Below are positions 1 to 9,000 of a stretch of 12,857 nucleotides of DNA, piece by piece. How positions within the stretch are numbered: position 1 is the first letter of the stretch; each line of letters starts with the position of its first letter. Position numbers and translations under genes: made by a program. Origin of the DNA: Pseudomonadota bacterium (GTDB taxonomy: Bacteria; Pseudomonadota; Alphaproteobacteria; Rhizobiales; Devosiaceae); the NCBI GenBank assembly GCA_023433985.1, contig JAEYTN010000090.1, positions 1-12,857 of the forward strand. The letters run 5' to 3'. The notes beneath the pieces were generated by a model. It was not told the DNA's origin and did not search any database. It was given only the letters and a program-made list of their open reading frames with translations.

Positions 1-121
1 TTTTGCATGAATCCGAGGCCGGTATTGTCTGGTGATTCGCTGGTTACGGGTTCTCGACCGGCGAACAAGCGCGACGAATCAGTTGGGGCTCGGCGCGTCT
101 TCCCTCGAGTGCGGAGTTGGC

Positions 122-141
122 ACTTCCGGTCCTCCGGAAGT
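122..141. repeat. Perfect 8-bp inverted repeat in the divL leader
   Basis: The arms ACTTCCGG (122-129) and CCGGAAGT (134-141) are perfectly complementary around a TCCT loop, 33 bases before the divL start codon. No T-tract follows, so it does not look like a terminator for an upstream gene. It could be an operator for a dimeric regulator or a hairpin in the 5' untranslated RNA. No protein is identifiable from the sequence. Confidence 0.45.
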
Positions 142-163
142 CCGCAAAAGATTCATAGGTCTT

Positions 164-168
164 AGGGG
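164..168 (+). promoter_or_regulatory. Ribosome binding site of divL
   Basis: AGGGG lies six bases upstream of the ATG at 175. It supports that start rather than an internal one. The encoded protein then begins with a signal-like hydrophobic segment, as expected for a membrane-anchored kinase. Confidence 0.6.
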
Positions 169-174
169 CAGCGC

Positions 175-2601
175 ATGGTGCCGGACAACCTCCGGAACGT
201 ATCGGGATTCGTGGCGCTCTCAGCCAGCCTGGTCACTCTTGTTACCGCCACGCCCGCGCTCGCCCAGGGCATCACTGCCACCAATGTCATGGGCGCCGCC
301 CCCGTCGCCATCGCACTGGGTGCCGGGGCCTTTGCCCTTCTCGCTGCCGCCGTAGTCCGCCGCATGCTGCGCGACGGACGCACCGCGCACGACAAGGCCG
401 CCCAGCAGGTAGCAACGCTGCGGGCTCGCGTCGACGAGTACGAAGCCCTGCTGTCCGGCGCCCGCGAGATGGTAGTGCTCTGGACCGACGCCGCCGCCGG
501 CCCGCGTTTCCTCGGCCAGGCCTCCGTCCTGCTGCCACCCGGCCGCCGCCCGGAAGCCGTGCTCGATTTCGGCTCCTGGCTGGTCGAAGCCGATGCCGAC
601 GCCATGGCGCGCGCCATCGAAGGCCTTCGCGTCAACGCCCGCTCCTTCGAGCTGACTCTGCGCACCCGCGACGGCAAGGTCGTGCGCGCCGCCGGCTCGC
701 TGTTGGGCAACGGCACGGCGCTTCGCCTCCGGCCGGCGATCACGCCGGCGCCCGAAGTCACCGCCGTGCCCGACCCCGTGCCGGCGGCCGATCGCGCTAC
801 GGCACGCACGGTGCTCGGCAACCTGGCGCGGCCAGCATTCCTGCGCGACGCCAAAGGGCGGCTGGTGTTCGTCAACCAGGCCTATCACGACCTCGCCCGG
901 GCGCTGGGCCGCAAGAGCAACGATGACGAGCCGGCGCAGCTAATCGATTTCACTGCGCTGCAACGCAATGGCGGACGCGAGGCGCTGCAGTTCACGCTTG
1001 GTGACCTCGGTCCACACGAGCTGGTCGAATTTCCGCTCGAAGGCGGCTCGGCCGGCTACCTGCAGCCCCGGCCTGCCGCCCCGGCGGCGGACAAGGACGC
1101 CAGCCTCGCGCACCTCTCCGCCATCATCGATGCGCTCGCCACGCCCATCGCCATCTTCAACGCCGCCCGCGAACTGGTGCAGTTCAACCGCGCCTACCTC
1201 GCGCTGTGGGACCTCGACCCCAACTGGCTGAAGCTCGGAACCGACGAGCGGGTGATCCTCGACAAGCTGCGGACGCTGGGGCGACTCCCCAACGATCCGG
1301 ACTATCAGGGCTGGCGCGCGAGGCACCTGACCGCCTACCAGCTCAAGGTGCCCAATGAGCTCGAGCCCTGGCACTTGCCCGACGGCCGCACCGTGCAGGT
1401 GATCGCCGCTCCGGCCGGCCCGAAGGGTGGCGTGATCTACGTCTTCGAGGACATCACCGACCAGCTCAACCTCAAGAGCCAGCACCGGGCCCTGCTCGAC
1501 GTCCAGCGCTCGACCCTCAACGCGCTGAGCGAGGCGGTGGCGGTGTTCGGCACCAACGGACGGCTGACGCTGTCCAACCCGCGGCTCTCCACGCTGTGGA
1601 GGCTGCCGACCAACCTGCTCGCCGACAACCCGCATATCGACCAGATCAGCGAGGCGGCAGCCAAGGCCCTGCCCGAGGACGGCGCCACCATCTGGCGCGA
1701 CCTCAAGCGCTCGATCATCGACCTCAACCCCACCCGCTCCGACCAGCAGGGCCGCATCACCCGCGCCGACGGCAAGCTCATCGACTACGCCACCACCCGC
1801 CTGCCCGACGGGCAGACGATGATGACCTTCCTCGACGTCACCGAGAGCGCCAACTACCAGCGGGTGCTGAAGGAGCGGAACGAGGCGCTGATCACCGCCG
1901 ACCGGCTGAAGGACGCCTTCGTGCAGAATGTCAGCTACGAGCTGCGCTCGCCGCTCACCAACATCATCGGCTTCGCCGACCTCCTGGCGTCGGGTTCCGC
2001 CGGTGCGCTCAACGACAAGCAGCGCAGCTACACCGACTATATCCGCTCCTCATCGGTCACCCTCGGCGTGCTGATCGACAACATCCTCGACCTGCAGACG
2101 GTGGATGCCGGCATCGCCGAGCTGCGGCCCGAGCCGCAGGACATTGCCGTGCTGGTCGAGAAGGCGCGTGCCGGCCTGATGGCCACGGACGGCGCACGCT
2201 CGATCAACCTGACGGTCGAGATCGAGCCCGATCTGCCCACGTTCATCGCCGACGGCACGCGCATCGTGCAGGTGCTCTATAACCTGCTTTCGAACGCCGC
2301 GCGCTTCTCCGAGCCGGGCGGCGAAATCACGCTTTCCGTTTCGGGCCGCACCGGCCGCATCCAGTTCGTGGTCGAGGACGACGGCGCGCCGATGTCCGAC
2401 GAAATGCGGGCGGCGATGCTCGGCAACGAGCCTGCCGCTGCGGCAGCCCGCCAGCGGGGCGCCGGCCTCGGGCTGGCCATCGTCCGCGCCTTCGTCTCCC
2501 TGCACGGCGGCACGATCAGCCTCGAAAAGCGAGAGCCGCGCGGCAGCCGGGTCATCGTCAGCCTCCCTAGCGACGCCGCCATGGCCGGCGCGGCGGAGTA
2601 G
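175..2601 (+). CDS. divL: DivL-type sensor pseudokinase (Tyr in place of the phospho-acceptor His)
   Basis: This 808-residue protein resembles a membrane-anchored multi-PAS histidine kinase. Residues about 10-31 are hydrophobic and end in a signal-peptidase-like ATPALAQ. A second hydrophobic stretch (about 39-62) is followed by RRMLRDGR, so the bulk is cytoplasmic. Four PAS-like segments follow at about 88-185, 212-300, 312-425 and 447-557. The DHp H-box reads VSYELRSPLTNIIGF, with Tyr588 where kinases have His. The ATPase domain keeps the N-box (NLLSNAARFS, Asn703/Asn707) and the G2 box (G762-A-G-L-G), but the G1 box is DDGAP (735-739), losing the second Gly. A Tyr H-box, several PAS domains and about 770-800 residues are the hallmarks of DivL, which in Caulobacter binds DivK and steers CckA, and so CtrA phosphorylation, at the cell pole. 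The neighbouring tsaE and addBA also fit the locus in relatives. A catalytic histidine kinase is unlikely. The gene is probably co-transcribed with tsaE, 3 bp downstream. Confidence 0.87.
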   Translation: MVPDNLRNVSGFVALSASLVTLVTATPALAQGITATNVMGAAPVAIALGAGAFALLAAAVVRRMLRDGRTAHDKAAQQVATLRARVDEYEALLSGAREMVVLWTDAAAGPRFLGQASVLLPPGRRPEAVLDFGSWLVEADADAMARAIEGLRVNARSFELTLRTRDGKVVRAAGSLLGNGTALRLRPAITPAPEVTAVPDPVPAADRATARTVLGNLARPAFLRDAKGRLVFVNQAYHDLARALGRKSNDDEPAQLIDFTALQRNGGREALQFTLGDLGPHELVEFPLEGGSAGYLQPRPAAPAADKDASLAHLSAIIDALATPIAIFNAARELVQFNRAYLALWDLDPNWLKLGTDERVILDKLRTLGRLPNDPDYQGWRARHLTAYQLKVPNELEPWHLPDGRTVQVIAAPAGPKGGVIYVFEDITDQLNLKSQHRALLDVQRSTLNALSEAVAVFGTNGRLTLSNPRLSTLWRLPTNLLADNPHIDQISEAAAKALPEDGATIWRDLKRSIIDLNPTRSDQQGRITRADGKLIDYATTRLPDGQTMMTFLDVTESANYQRVLKERNEALITADRLKDAFVQNVSYELRSPLTNIIGFADLLASGSAGALNDKQRSYTDYIRSSSVTLGVLIDNILDLQTVDAGIAELRPEPQDIAVLVEKARAGLMATDGARSINLTVEIEPDLPTFIADGTRIVQVLYNLLSNAARFSEPGGEITLSVSGRTGRIQFVVEDDGAPMSDEMRAAMLGNEPAAAAARQRGAGLGLAIVRAFVSLHGGTISLEKREPRGSRVIVSLPSDAAMAGAAE

Positions 2602-2604
2602 CCG

Positions 2605-3045
2605 GTGACGGAGCCCCTGCTCCTCGCCGACGACGACGCGACCGGCGAGCTTGGCCGGCGGATTGCCGCAGTGCTCAAGCCGGGCGACCTGGTGCTGCTC
2701 GACGGCGACCTCGGAGCCGGCAAGACGGCGCTGGCCCGCGCTATCGTCCGCGCCCTGGTGGGCGATCCTGAACTCGACGTTCCCTCCCCCAGTTTCGCGC
2801 TGGTCCAGCCCTACGAGGCCCGGGACGTCAGCATCCTCCATGCCGACCTCTACCGCCTCGCCTCCGAGCGCGAGATCGACGAGCTCGGCCTGTTCGACCG
2901 CGCGGAGACCATCGTGCTCGTCGAGTGGCCCGAGCGCGCGCCGAGCCTTGCAGACCGCGCCGACCTTACCGTCCGGCTCACCATTCCGCCCAGCGGCGTC
3001 GGCCGACTGGCGGAAATCAGTTTCCGCAACGAGCGTCCGTTCTAG
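2605..3045 (+). CDS. tsaE: tRNA threonylcarbamoyladenosine biosynthesis ATPase TsaE
   Basis: TsaE is the P-loop ATPase that works with TsaB and TsaD in making N6-threonylcarbamoyladenosine at position 37 of ANN-reading tRNAs. The 146-residue length matches the family (E. coli about 153). The Walker A sequence GDLGAGKT (34-41, Lys40) is followed by VPSPSFALVQPY (59-70), HADLYRL (79-85) and LVEWPER (105-111). These are the SPTF-like, DLYRL and EW.ER signatures of the family, in the right order. The GTG start lies 3 bp after the divL stop, with GGAG at 2595-2598 (six-base spacing) inside the divL end. The gene is therefore translationally close-coupled to divL. In related genomes, as I recall, tsaE is followed by an aminoglycoside-phosphotransferase-like kinase and a nucleotidyltransferase (amgK, murU). 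Here addB follows directly. Confidence 0.95.
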   Translation: MTEPLLLADDDATGELGRRIAAVLKPGDLVLLDGDLGAGKTALARAIVRALVGDPELDVPSPSFALVQPYEARDVSILHADLYRLASEREIDELGLFDRAETIVLVEWPERAPSLADRADLTVRLTIPPSGVGRLAEISFRNERPF

Positions 3046-3086
3046 CCCGACTGGACAGCACGCACCGCGGCCGGTCAAATCCCGCC

Positions 3087-6035
3087 ATGCGCCGCGACTC
3101 GCTCTTCACCATCGCTCCCCACACGCCGTTCCTCCCGACCCTCGTCGATCGGGTGCTGGACGGGACGCTGCTCGGCGACTGGCCGCGCGAGGGAGCGTTC
3201 TGGCTCAGCGACGTCACTATTATCCTCCCCACCCGCCGCTCGCGGCTGGCGCTCGCCGCCGAGTTCGCGAGGAAGCTGGGCGGCGTGGTCCTGCTTCCCG
3301 ATATCCGCACCTTCGGCGGCGAGCATCGTGAGGAGGAGCCATTCCTGCCGCCCTACGACGTGCCAGCGACACCGCCGCCGGCCTCTTCGCTGGAACGGCG
3401 GCTGGCGCTTTCGGGTCTCGTCCGCGCCTTTGCCGAGCAGGCCGGCAGCTTTGCCACTCCGCCCAACGCCTCCGAGGTGTTCTGGCTCGCGGACTCGCTG
3501 GGCGAGGTCATCGACGACCTCACCATCGAGGGCGTGCCGGCCAGGACACTGCGCGAGCTGGTGCCCGACGAGCTGGCCGGCAACTGGCAGCAGATCCTCG
3601 ATTTCCTCAACGTCGTGCTCGAGGCCTGGCCCGCCGTGCTCGCCGAACGCGGCAAGATGGACGAAGCCCAGGCCCGCAACGAGCGCCTCGCACGCCAGGT
3701 CGAGGCGACGAAGCACCTCTATGGCGACCGCCCGGTGATCGCCGCCGGCTCGACCGGCTCGATCCCCGCCACCGCCAACCTCCTCGCCGCCATCGCCGAC
3801 CTGCCGCGCGGCGCCCTGGTGTTGCCGGGCCTCGATACGTCGTTCACCGCCGAGCAGCACGATCTCATGCTCAAGGGCAACGGCACCGAGGGGCACCCGC
3901 AATTCGGCCTGATGAAACTGCTCCGTCGCCTCGGAGCCGCCGTCTCCGAGGTTTCCGAGCTCGCCGGCGAGCACCCACGCACCGCGCTGGTCCGCGCCGC
4001 CCTCGCTCCGGCTGCCGACACGCCGGCCTGGGCGACGATGCGGGAAGCGATCCCGGTAGCCCAGGCGCTCGAAGGCGTCGGCGTTATCGCGGCGCCCAAC
4101 GCCGACACCGAGGCGCGGGCCATTGCCCTTGCCGCGCGCGCCACGCTGGCCGGGGGCAAGACCGTCGGCATCATTGCCCGCGACCAGACGCTGGCCCGCC
4201 GCATCGCGGCCGAGCTGAAGCGTCACGGCGTGGTGGTCGACGATGCCGCCGGCACGCCGCTCTACCAGTCGGGCGCCGGCCGCCTCGCCCGTCAGGTGCT
4301 TGCCGTCGCGGCCGGTAACTTCGCCGCGGTCGATACCGTGGCGCTGCTGCGCAATGCCGCCGTCACCCTCGGCCAGGAGGGCCGGGACGTCTGGCGGGCC
4401 ACCGACGATCTCGACTGGCACCTCCGCCGCAAGCGGCCCCTCGCCGGCCTCGAAGGCCTGCACGGCCTCAGCGAAAGCGAGCCGCTGCACGCGGTGCTCT
4501 CCGCCCTCGGCACGGCGCTCGCGCCCGTCACCGCACTCGTCGCCCGACCAAGCCTGACCACTGCCGATCTCGCCGCCGCACTCGTCGCCGCGATGGACGC
4601 GCTGACCGATGGCGCCGAGCTCCCCGGCATGGCTGAGTTCCGCCGCTGGGCCGAGGAGGTTGCCGGCCTCACCTATCCCGGGGCCAGCTTCCCGCCGCTC
4701 TTCCTCGACAGCGTACTTTCGGCGCTGCTTGCCGGCGCGACGGCCCAGGCTCGGCCCTCCGAGCGGGACGACATCGCCATCTGGGGTGAGCTCGAGGCGC
4801 GGCTACAATCGCCCGACTTGATGATCCTCGCCGGCGTGAACGAGGACGTCTGGCCCCCCGTCGCCGATCCCGGTCCGTGGCTCAGCCGCGGCATGCGCAT
4901 CGGCATCGGGCTCGAGCCGCCGGAGCGCCGGCAGGGCCAGGCAGCGCACGATTTCGCCATGGCGGTCGGCAACGCGGCGGTGCTGATCGCCTATGCCCAA
5001 CGGCTCGGCACCTCCCCCGCCCTACCCTCGCCGCTGCTGCAGCGCCTCGATGCGTTCGTCGGCGTCGATGCGGCCAAGGCGCTGCGTGCCCGAGGCGCCC
5101 GCTGGCTCGCCGAGGCCGAGGCGATCGACTATGCGGGCATCCCGCGACCCGCCCCGCGACCCGCTCCCAACCCACCGGCAAAGATCCGTCCGCGCCGGCT
5201 CTCGATCACTGAGATCGAGCCGCTGATGCGCTCTCCTTACGATATCTACGCCCGGCACGTGCTCGGCCTCCGCCGCGTCGAGCCCCTCGGCAAGGAGCCC
5301 GACGCGAAGGAACGCGGCACCATGATCCACGGCGTCTTCGAGGGGGCGGTGCAGAGCGGGCTCGACCTCGAGTCTCCCGAGGCGCTGCGCGAGATGATGG
5401 CGATGGCGCGCGACAAGTTCCTCGGGCTCGAGGCGATCAAGGAGCGCCGCGACATCTGGCTGAAGCGCTTCGAGCGCGCGGCCGTGCAGTTCCTCGCCTA
5501 CGAGCGGGCGCGGGATGGCGAGGTCATGGCGCGCCATGCCGAAAAGAAGGGCGAGTGGCGCTTCCCCGGCATCGACTTCACCCTCGTCGGCAAGGCCGAC
5601 CGGCTCGACATCAAGCGCGACGGCACGCTCGAGATCATCGATTTCAAGACCGGCGGCGTCCCGGCGCCCAAGGACATGACCGCCTTCGACGCCCCGCAAC
5701 TGCTGCTCGAAGCGGCAATGGCGCGGGCCGGCATCTTCGCGGAAATCGGACCGCGCGACACGTCCGAGCTCACCTACATCAAGATCGGCCTCGGGCCCGC
5801 CGCCTTCCAGGTGAAGCCATTCAAGCTCAGGAACGGCATGACGCTGATGGATGCCGTCGACGAAATCGTCCGCCGCACGCAGACGCATGTCGATGCGTTC
5901 CTGCTCCACGATCTGCCGATGACCGCGCGCATCCGGCCGCGGGTCGAGACCGGACGCAAGTCCTATCCGGGCGAGTACGACCACCTGGCCCGTACCGACG
6001 AGTGGACGCTCACCGCGGGGGTGGACGACCCGTGA
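3087..6035 (+). CDS. addB: AddB, alphaproteobacterial type: helicase-nuclease subunit for double-strand break repair
   Basis: AddB pairs with AddA to unwind and resect broken DNA ends for RecA, in the RecBCD-like role. The ATG at 3087 gives 982 residues starting MRRDSLFTIAPHTPFLPTLV, which is how family members begin. The frame stays open to 2925, but that 54-residue extension is low-complexity Arg/Pro and overlaps tsaE. The N-terminal helicase-like part has LPTRRSRLAL (about residues 50-59) with no Walker A, so AddB is not expected to be a motor. The C-terminal nuclease region begins near RRLSITEIEPLMRSPYDIYA and carries GKADRLD (Asp838) and EIIDFKTG (Asp852, Lys854), the PD-(D/E)XK active site. 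The whole protein contains no cysteine, so the 4Fe-4S cluster of Bacillus AddB cannot form: the usual RCPF is RSPY here, and the C-terminal Cys cluster is replaced by YPGEYDHLAR. No good Shine-Dalgarno precedes 3087. It is followed by addA after 10 bp. Confidence 0.93.
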   Translation: MRRDSLFTIAPHTPFLPTLVDRVLDGTLLGDWPREGAFWLSDVTIILPTRRSRLALAAEFARKLGGVVLLPDIRTFGGEHREEEPFLPPYDVPATPPPASSLERRLALSGLVRAFAEQAGSFATPPNASEVFWLADSLGEVIDDLTIEGVPARTLRELVPDELAGNWQQILDFLNVVLEAWPAVLAERGKMDEAQARNERLARQVEATKHLYGDRPVIAAGSTGSIPATANLLAAIADLPRGALVLPGLDTSFTAEQHDLMLKGNGTEGHPQFGLMKLLRRLGAAVSEVSELAGEHPRTALVRAALAPAADTPAWATMREAIPVAQALEGVGVIAAPNADTEARAIALAARATLAGGKTVGIIARDQTLARRIAAELKRHGVVVDDAAGTPLYQSGAGRLARQVLAVAAGNFAAVDTVALLRNAAVTLGQEGRDVWRATDDLDWHLRRKRPLAGLEGLHGLSESEPLHAVLSALGTALAPVTALVARPSLTTADLAAALVAAMDALTDGAELPGMAEFRRWAEEVAGLTYPGASFPPLFLDSVLSALLAGATAQARPSERDDIAIWGELEARLQSPDLMILAGVNEDVWPPVADPGPWLSRGMRIGIGLEPPERRQGQAAHDFAMAVGNAAVLIAYAQRLGTSPALPSPLLQRLDAFVGVDAAKALRARGARWLAEAEAIDYAGIPRPAPRPAPNPPAKIRPRRLSITEIEPLMRSPYDIYARHVLGLRRVEPLGKEPDAKERGTMIHGVFEGAVQSGLDLESPEALREMMAMARDKFLGLEAIKERRDIWLKRFERAAVQFLAYERARDGEVMARHAEKKGEWRFPGIDFTLVGKADRLDIKRDGTLEIIDFKTGGVPAPKDMTAFDAPQLLLEAAMARAGIFAEIGPRDTSELTYIKIGLGPAAFQVKPFKLRNGMTLMDAVDEIVRRTQTHVDAFLLHDLPMTARIRPRVETGRKSYPGEYDHLARTDEWTLTAGVDDP

Positions 6036-6045
6036 GACCGCACCC

Positions 6046-9000
6046 ATGAGCCGTCGCCTTCTGAAACCCATGCCCGAGGCCATCTGGCAGGCGCAGCGCA
6101 GCGCCTCGGACCCGGCCCAGTCGGTCTGGGTGCGGGCCAACGCCGGCTCGGGCAAGACCTATGTCCTCACCGCCCGGGTACTGCGCCTGCTGCTTTCGGG
6201 CGTGAAGCCCGAGGAAATCCTCTGCCTCACCTACACCAAGGCGGCAGCTGCCGAGATGCGGGCCCGCGTCGGCGCGCGGTTGGGGCAATGGGCACTGGCT
6301 GGCGAAGAGGAGCTGGTCGACGACCTCACGGCACTGGGCGGCGTCCCGCCGACCGCGGATATGCGGCGGCGCGCCCGGGCCCTCTTCGCCCATGCGCTCG
6401 AAACGCCGGGCGGCCTGCGCATCCAGACCATCCACGCCTTCTGCGAAGCGATCCTGCACCGCTTCCCGCACGAGGCGGAGGTGCCGTTCGACTTCAAGGT
6501 GCTCGAGGAGCACGAGCGTGACGGCATGTTGCTGCAGGCCCGGGAGTCGGTGCTGGCCGCCGGCCTCAGGGGTTCCGGCGAGGCCGGTGCCGTGGAGACG
6601 CTGTTCGGCCTGCTCTCCGACTTCTCCATCGAGCAGTCGATCATCGAGGCGTTGAACCAGCAGCGCATCCTCCGCCGCGTGCTCGCCGACGTGCCGGGGG
6701 CAAAGCGCGAGCTGCGCAAGCTCATCGGCCGGGTCGGCAGCATCGACGACATCCTCGACGAGATGAGTTCGGGTTACACGCTCAGCCGCGAGGACCACGC
6801 GCAGATCTTCGCCATCGCCGGCTCGGGCGATTTCGTCGACCGGTTGCGGCTGGTCGAGCCCGGCCATCCCGACCCCGAAGTGCTGATGGATGCGTATCTG
6901 ACGCAGGCCGAGCGCACGCCGCGCAAGACACTGCTCAAGAAGGCCATCGCCGCGCTGATCCCCGACATCGCGGCGCGTGTCGTCGACGAGGCCGACCGCC
7001 TCGCCGCGCTCTATCGGCGCCTCGTCGCCGCCGAGCTGATCGCCCGCTCCGAGGCGATGCTCGACATCGTCGCGGCCATTTCGGCGCATTACGAAAGCCA
7101 GAAGCGCGCCCGCTCGCTGCTCGATTTCGACGACCTGATCGAGAAGCTCGCCACGCTGCTGAAGAACGAGGCCCAGGGCCCCTGGGTCCGCTACAAGCTC
7201 GATGCCGGCATCAGCCATATCCTCGTCGACGAGGGGCAGGACACCAACCTGCAGCAATGGGACGTGATCGACGCGCTGGTCGAGGATTTCTTCGTCGGCG
7301 AGAGCGCCGCCGACCGGCCACGCACCATCTTCGCGGTCGGCGACCAGAAGCAGTCGATCTTCTCGTTCCAGGGCGCCAACCCGGAGGAGTTCGTCAGCGC
7401 CGGCCGCAAGTACGAGCTCAGCGCTCGCGCTGTGCATGCAGAGGTGCGGCGCGTGCCGCTGCGCTTCTCGTTCCGGACGCTGCCCAACGTGCTCGGCGCC
7501 GTCGACCGCGTGTTCAACAACCGTCCGGACCTGAAGCAGGGCGCGCTCGAGGAAGAGAGCCTGTTGCACGAAACCGCACGCGCCGAAGGCGGCGGTACGG
7601 TCACGCTGTGGCCGCCCATCAAGGACGTGGCGGACGAAGCCGATCCGAACAACTGGCCGATGAAGCCGCCGGACCAGGTGACGCAGTCGGCGCAGCGCCG
7701 CGTCGCCGAACGCATTGCGCGGGAGATCAAGGGCTGGATCGATGCTGCGCGTCCGCTGGGACCGCGCGGCCGGCCGGTGAAGGCCGACGACGTGCTGATC
7801 CTGGTGCAGGTGCGCAGCGTGCTGTTCCACGAGATCATCCGCGCCCTGATCCGCGCCGGCGTCCCCACCCCGGGCGCCGACCGGCTCGCCGTCACCACGC
7901 ATATTGGCGTGCTCGACATGATGGCGCTGGGCGACGTGCTCAGCAACACCTCGGACGACCTGCAGCTCGCCGCCCTGCTGCGCTCGCCGCTGTTCGACGT
8001 CAGCGAAGAAGACCTGCTGGCGGTCGCCAACGGGCGCGAGCACTCGCTGTGGCAGGCGATGCGGGACTCCACCTCGCTTTCGGTGCGCTCGGCCTATGAC
8101 GAACTCAGCGGCTGGCGCAACCGGCTCGATTTCGAGCGCCCGTTCAACTTCTATGCCGATGTGCTCTACGCCCATGGGGGCCTCAAGCGCATGCGCGGCC
8201 GCTTCGGCAGCGAGATCGACGACGTGATGGCCGAGTTCCTCGACCTGGCGCTCGCCCACGAGCAGTCCGAACAGCCATCGCTGCTGGGCTTCCTCGCCGA
8301 GCTGCGCTCCCGCGACGTCACCATCAAGCGCGAGCTGGCCGAGGGTGGTGCCGGAGTACGGGTGATGACGGTGCACGGGGCCAAGGGCCTAGAAGCGCCC
8401 ATCGTCATCATGGCCGATGCGGCGACCACCGAGCGCGGCCGGGACCGGCGCAGCATCTACATGCGGCCGGTGCCGCCCATCTTCATCCATGCCTCGTCCG
8501 AAGCGACGCATGTCGACGAGACGCGCGAGTTCAAGGCCGATGCCGACGAGGAGCAGCAGAAGGAATACTGGCGCAAGCTCTATGTCGCCATGACCCGTGC
8601 CGAGGACGAACTCTACGTCACCGGCTACCTGACCAAGCAGGGCAAGGTCGACGGTTCATGGTACGAGGCGATCGAGCAGGGGCTCGCGCCGCTGAGCGAG
8701 CGGTTGACGGACGCCGAGGGGGACGTGTCGGCGCTGGTCTACCCGGCCGAACGCGCGGCTGCGGCGCCGATCGCGCCGGAGGCCGCGGCCACGCGACCGG
8801 TAACGCAGGCGCTCGTACTCGAGCCGCTGCCGAAACACCGTCCGATTTCCATTGTGCGGCCCTCGTCGGTCGGCAAGCCCGCCGATCCGGACCGCGTGCT
8901 CGCCACCCGGCTCGAGGAGAGCCTAGACCCGGAGACGGCCCGCCTCTCGGGTACGGCGCTCCATGCCCTGCTCCAGCACCTGGGCCGGGTCGTGCCCGAG

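Larger units (their letters stand above)
9..210. promoter_or_regulatory. Cluster of five GANTC (CcrM-type) sites in the divL leader and first codons
   Basis: GANTC pentamers are seen at 9-13, 34-38, 76-80, 150-154 and 206-210. Four lie in the 174-bp leader and the fifth in the twelfth codon region of divL. By eye the remaining 12.6 kb holds only about fifteen, so this is roughly a 20-fold local enrichment. In alphaproteobacteria GANTC is the target of the cell-cycle methyltransferase CcrM, and the methylated site recruits GcrA to sigma-70 promoters. That this leader is cell-cycle controlled is inference. I could not pick a convincing -35/-10 pair here, and no CtrA half-site pair (TTAA-N7-TTAA) is visible. 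Confidence 0.5.

Noticed and set aside
117..135. Sigma-54-like TTGGCAC in the divL leader
   Set aside because: The matching TTGC -12 element at the required distance is absent.
175..2601. Ordinary PleC/DivJ-type histidine kinase
   Set aside because: The phospho-acceptor His is Tyr588 and the G1 box is degenerate, which fits DivL and not an active kinase.
2925..3086. Upstream extension of addB by 54 codons
   Set aside because: It overlaps tsaE, is Arg/Pro-rich low complexity and contains the only Cys; family members start near the MRRDSLFTIAP segment at 3087.
6010..8376. A 788-codon open frame on the minus strand opposite addA
   Set aside because: It is a typical shadow frame of GC-rich coding sequence: composition dominated by Arg, Gly, Ala, His, Val and Gln, no recognisable domain, and fully overlapped by an unambiguous addA with all helicase and nuclease motifs.
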